Translations under genes and position numbers: made by a program
The notes under the pieces: generated by a model
What the model was told of the DNA's origin: nothing
Seen by the model: the letters and a program-made list of their open reading frames with translations, nothing else
The model's database searches: none
Part shown: one piece after another, positions 60,421-64,000 of the stretch
How positions within the stretch are numbered: the stretch's first letter is position 1
Layout of the letters: every line of letters starts with the position of its first letter
Assembly (NCBI GenBank): GCA_030762175.1
Contig: CM060846.1
Span: 183,388,041-183,452,040, forward strand
Length of the DNA: 64,000 nucleotides
Direction of reading: 5' to 3'
Source: Metallyticus violacea
Lineage: Eukaryota > Arthropoda > Insecta > Mantodea > Metallyticidae

Positions 60421-61096
60421 AAAGGGTTCTGAAGTCTTGCGTCGACAAATGTTTTCTGCTAATATGCCCCATGTTATCTCAGAAGTATAAACCATGGTGG
60501 GCTGTAAATAACAAACATTCCTGATTTCAATGAGTAAACTGCTTGAGCGCTACCCCATCTTCTACAACCAATCACATTTACCTTAAAACAATGAGTGCAA
60601 GACGTCAAATAAGCTGACGCTTATGAACACCAAAAATTGTAAAATCGAGGAGTGTAAATGAGTACTGTGCTATCTATCTTTCAAATTTCCTCCGTTATGA
60701 TCAAAATATATAGTGTTTCTACAGTACGACACAGTTATTGAATAATTTGTACTCACTGCAAATACCAAATGATTAAAGTTTCCGGACATATCATTAAAAA
60801 ATTAATAACGGCCATTAGATTTTTATAAATCTTACCATGGACTTGTTACTATAAAAATGATATTCCATAAAAATATTACACCCAGAAAAATCGATAATAT
60901 GGCTATTATCAAAACGAAGAAAGGAAGCATATTAAGTAAATTCCATCCATTTAAATCACTAAATATCTACTACTCTTCTTGTAATAAGTATTTTTATAAT
61001 TTTTTCTACAGAATGAACAAATATGAAATTAGATTCATAAATTAATTATAGTAATTACAGCGAAACCAAATATAATAAAATTTGCGATGCGCAGCA
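60421..61096. other. No recognisable gene
   Basis: AT-rich spacer between two Tc1-like elements; nothing recognised. Confidence 0.5.
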
Positions 61097-61350
61097 CACT
61101 GCTCAAAAAAATCACATGTTTAAATCAAAGCCCGAAAATAAATATTGATACAATGTAATATTTTATAGTCAGCTGTTATGTTTTAAAGTGTTCTTTAAAA
61201 AAAGAATAAAGATCTTTCAGGATTTGTTAGTTTTTCTCTGAATAAGATAGTGAAATTTCAAGAACTGTTGAAACCAAAGTGAGGGCTCTTTGTCTTATTT
61301 TTTTGAAAGCATGTTTGTTATTTCGTGTTCTCTGAGGCTAATACAGAGCA

Positions 61351-62667
61351 ATGATACATCTGAATGAAACATCAGTAGCACAAGCAGTTGCGTGGATTAA
61401 AGATGGCCATTCCATTCGCTTTGTCTCCAGCATTCTTTATGTCAGCCCTTCTTTCATCCATAGGGTTTGGCGGCGATATACAGAGACAGGTGAATACAAG
61501 AGGCGGTCTTGACAAGGGCGTAAAAAGAAGATAACAGTGGTACAGAACAGATACATTGTCCTATCAGCTTTGCGCAGACGCATATCTACAGCCAGAGATC
61601 TACAAAATAATGTACGAACAACAACTGGAGTGGTGATTTCTGATCAAACTGTAAGAAACAAACTGAGAAATGCAGGGTTGAGATCTAGAATCCATTTTCA
61701 AGCTCTTCGTTTAACATTTTAGCACAAGGAAGCCCGGCTGAGATTTGCTCAGAATAATCTGAAATGGCAATGGAAGGCTGTTCTCTTCACAGACGAGTCA
61801 AGATTTCATTTGAAGGTTTGTGACGTTCTACATGTGTATGAGGACGTCCTGGTGAACGTCTTGCTCGAGCTACCATTATTGAACATGACAGATTTGGAGG
61901 CGGTTCGACTATGATTTGGGATGACATTACTATTGAGTCTCGGATAGAGCTTGTTGTTGTCCCACAGCGCATGGATGCTAATGTTTACATTAATGAAATT
62001 ATCCTTCAACATGTCATGCCCTTTGTATGGTATGGTAATGAGCCTAATTTTCTTCTAATGAATGATAATGCTACATGCTTTACAGCACAGAATACTTGTT
62101 CTGCGAGAATGTCTAATTCGGGCCATGGACTGGCCTGCATGCAGTTCTGACCTCAATCCCATCTGTGGTTGATTGTTGTTTGATTTAGTAAATATACGGA
62201 TGCTCTTTAACATCTCAGCAGATCACCAGCGTCCCGTTCAATTTAGAGCGTGAAACAGCTAACAAATTTTGCTCCAAGGCCTCTTTTTTCAGGCTTGAGG
62301 ATCTTAATCGTGCCGTAAATGAACGACACGAGACCTAAGGCTTTACTTCTCTTCCAAAGGAAGCCATACTTATGCCCGAAAAAATCCTTCGGTCCTGACC
62401 GGGTTCGAACCCGCGATCTTGGGTTTACGAGGTAAGTATGGTTACCACTACACCACCAGAACAGACAGCATCTATGGGATAAGCTGATAAAACTAGTTCG
62501 CCAGCGTCCTGCTGTACCATAGAACCTTCGCAAATGCACTCACTGAATAATGGAGAGAATCCCACATATGTTTATTAGGAGGCTGGTGCGAAGCATGCAT
62601 ACATACCACGCAGGTGTTATGAAGTCACCGCAGCTCATGGAGGACGCACTAAGTACTGAGTGTTGAA
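61351..62667 (+). pseudogene. Tc1-like transposase, disrupted
   Basis: The ATG at 61351 opens MIHLNETSVAQAVAWIKDGH. HTH region: GHSIRFVSSILYVSPSFIHR and VWRRYTETGEYKRRS. Second HTH: NRYIVLSALRRRISTARDLQ and TVRNKLRNAGLRSRIHFQAL. The catalytic core has VLFTDESRFHLK (first Asp, about 61790), then a frameshift; GGSTMIWDDITI is in another frame (about 61905). DNATCFTAQNT (about 62075) corresponds to QHDNARPHTA, and SDLNPI (about 62145) precedes the SINE. After the SINE, HLWDKLIKLVRQRPAVP and MFIRRLVRSMHTYHAGVMKS finish the protein. The codon for the third acidic residue is lost at the SINE junction. Frameshifts and stops make it inactive. Confidence 0.88.
62169..62468 (-). mobile_element. SINE-2 copy f (in Tc1 transposase)
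   Basis: Minus-oriented full copy: tail tttagtaaatatacggatgc, body, and head with box B complement gggttcgaacccgcgatctt. Flanked by catctgtgg (62160-62168) and catctatgg (62469-62477), a 9-bp target duplication with one mismatch. It falls exactly in the DLNPIEHLWD motif of the Tc1 transposase. Confidence 0.93.
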
Positions 62668-62923
62668 ACCATGGAAATATTGATTATTAAACAATGTAAT
62701 ATTGTATTTCTACTTTGTTTACTGTATCAATCAATAATTTGTTATATTGCCTATTCTAATTGTACACAATTTTTAATCTATAATTATAAACTGTCAAACA
62801 TGTAATTCTATCAATATTTATTTGGGACTTTGATTTAAACATGTGTGCTTTATTTTTTTTTTTTTTGAGCAGTGTATGTATATTATATATAAAAGTGAGT
62901 AACTATTTGTCGATTTCTCGTTA

Positions 62924-62969
<46 letters not shown>
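62924..62969. repeat. (ATT)n microsatellite
   Basis: About fifteen ATT units shortly after the Tc1-like element. Confidence 0.95.
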
Positions 62970-62970
<1 letters not shown>

Positions 62971-63505
62971 GTTTAGCTCTAGATTTTCACGCTATTTGTT
63001 TTCCTTTCTTTTGTTGCTCTTTTCACTAATAAATCGTATGTATTATTCATAATATTGACTATTTCATTTTACGGCAGAATAAGCCTTTTTATTCCTTTTT
63101 CAATTATTTTTTTGCGGTTATCCAACCCCTTTTGCAAAGAAATAGCAATTTACATTTATTATACTTCTTACTTCAACGTTTAGAAGACAGAACACAACTT
63201 ACTATTGAAATTAATATTTTCTATTCCATAAATTATTTTAAGCAGGAAAATATTTTATACATTTTAATGTATATATAAAGAAAATAATAGTTTATTAACT
63301 GCCTGTTTAAACAGTTTTATATTGTTTATCATCAAGAAATTCCAAATACTTATGACAATATTACGTAATACTAAGCTGCTATCTCCAATGTTTTTGTAGA
63401 GAAATCGGCTTAGACAAGAGAAAGGCTCGTGTAAATGCACATTAACCCTTTTCCATAAAATATTAATTCTCCCAAATATCTGATTACCATCGCGACCGTT
63501 TTTCC
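62970..63505. other. No recognisable gene
   Basis: AT-rich DNA ending in a poly-T run that is the tail side of the next SINE. Confidence 0.5.
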
Positions 63506-63804
63506 TTTTTTTTTTTTTTTTTTTTTTTTTGAATGGTGTTTAACGTCCGTTTTTACTACTGAGGCATCAAAGGTGGTGAACACTGTTGATACATGAGATG
63601 AAATGATATATTGGGGAAAGGATTTTTTAAGGAAGGAAACGTTCCAGGCCTAATTTTAGGTACCTCCCCGGCACTTGCCACTTATGGGGACTGAGGAAAA
63701 CCTGGAAAAAACCTCATTCAGGGAGAACGGTCCCGGCGGGATTCGAACCCCAGACCTCCCGCTCACGAGTCCGCGTCTTAACGACATCGGCCACCCGTGG
63801 CGGT
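63506..63804 (-). mobile_element. SINE-1 copy h, full length
   Basis: Minus-oriented and well preserved: long T run, gtttaacgtccgtttttact, body, core and head (ggccacccgtggcggt). The short flanking match cgcgac (63491-63496 and 63807-63812) is a weak target-duplication candidate. Box A and box B are both close to consensus, so the head could be mistaken for a tRNA-Ser gene. Confidence 0.92.
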
Positions 63805-64000
63805 AACGCGACGGCTGATGGTCAGCTGTGTGCATAAGTGGGAGCGGCGGGCGGGCAAGACAGAGGGGTAGAAACAGTATAGTGAAAAGTGTAATAAATT
63901 CTGATGCATTTAAATAGTTATGTACTCGCCCACGTCACGCAAGGTGGAACTTCCTGCCTTCACACATTTATGATATCCGCTTATGAAATTACCTATTGTT
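63805..64000. other. Window end, no feature
   Basis: A short GC-rich patch (gggagcggcgggcgggc near 63840), otherwise nothing recognised. Confidence 0.4.

Larger units (their letters stand above)
61097..62874 (+). mobile_element. Tc1-like element with both TIRs, split by SINE
   Basis: Left TIR cactgctcaaaaaaatcaca at 61097 and right TIR (complement) ending gagcagtg at 62874, followed by TA (62875-62876; the left flank has CA). Homology between the ends continues through catgtttaaatcaaag and aataaatattgat, giving TIRs of about 60 bp. Without the 300-bp SINE the element is about 1.48 kb, a normal Tc1 size. It encodes one transposase, now broken. Confidence 0.92.

Noticed and set aside
63735..63804. 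Functional tRNA-Ser gene in the head of SINE-1
   Set aside because: Box A and B are good, but the sequence continues into the repeated SINE body and the same unit recurs eight times; the acceptor stem and anticodon arm are not conserved.
1..64000. Bacterial operons, CRISPR arrays, phage or endogenous virus
   Set aside because: No Shine-Dalgarno-linked gene runs, no spaced direct repeats of CRISPR type, and no viral capsid, polymerase or envelope signature; composition and elements are those of an animal genome.

Overview
The window looks like gene-poor intergenic (or very long intronic) DNA from an arthropod nuclear genome, most likely an insect. It is AT-rich, ORFs are short and stop-riddled, microsatellites are common, and almost every recognisable coding signal belongs to a decayed transposable element. 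I found no host protein-coding gene, no rRNA and no functional tRNA gene. I also saw no prokaryotic, CRISPR or viral signature and no LTR retrotransposon. The species cannot be named from the sequence. The mix of DUF4817-type Tc1/mariner elements, mariners, hAT, MULE, Harbinger, non-LTR retrotransposons and tRNA-derived SINEs fits a large insect genome; this is inference.

Layout. 1-6.3 kb: two DUF4817-type Tc1/mariner relics (200-1130, 1590-2690), a hAT-like terminus, and a near full-length mariner with both ends (4853-6328, minus). 6.9-10.5 kb: a degraded LINE with ORF1 zinc knuckle, endonuclease and reverse transcriptase, cut by a SINE. 15.0-17.5 kb: a second LINE cut by SINEs. 20.2 and 27.7 kb: internally deleted DUF4817-type relics. 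31.4-35.0 kb: a Jockey-like LINE carrying a 110-bp inverted duplication and a SINE. 35.9-36.6 kb: the RNase H/3' end of an I-like LINE. 38.9-40.9 kb: a hAT relic of the GTF2IRD2/ZBED type (minus) with a SINE inside. 45.1-46.3 kb: a mariner relic holding two different SINEs. 48.2-49.2 kb: PIF/Harbinger. 51.0-51.9 kb: an internally deleted sister of the 4.9-kb mariner. 53.0-53.6 kb: a DUF4817-type element with the longest open frame in the window (189 codons). 54.3-55.1 kb: a minisatellite. 57.7-58.6 kb: a MULE relic. 61.1-62.9 kb: a Tc1-like element with both TIRs, cut by a SINE.

Two tRNA-headed SINE families dominate the recent history. SINE-1 has a tRNA-Ser-like head (eight copies plus two fragments). 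SINE-2 has a box A of the form TGGTGTAGTGG (six copies). Most copies sit inside older elements, and several have clean target-site duplications, so the order of insertion can be read directly. A third, degraded family (SINE-3, about 31.0 kb) seems to share a central core with SINE-1. The elements are independent genomic parasites; no gene set here works as a pathway. I found no convincing new biological system. The points most worth a second look are the triplicated catalytic motif in the mariner, the inverted duplication in the Jockey-like element, the shared SINE core, the conserved subterminal repeats and the CT-variable minisatellite.
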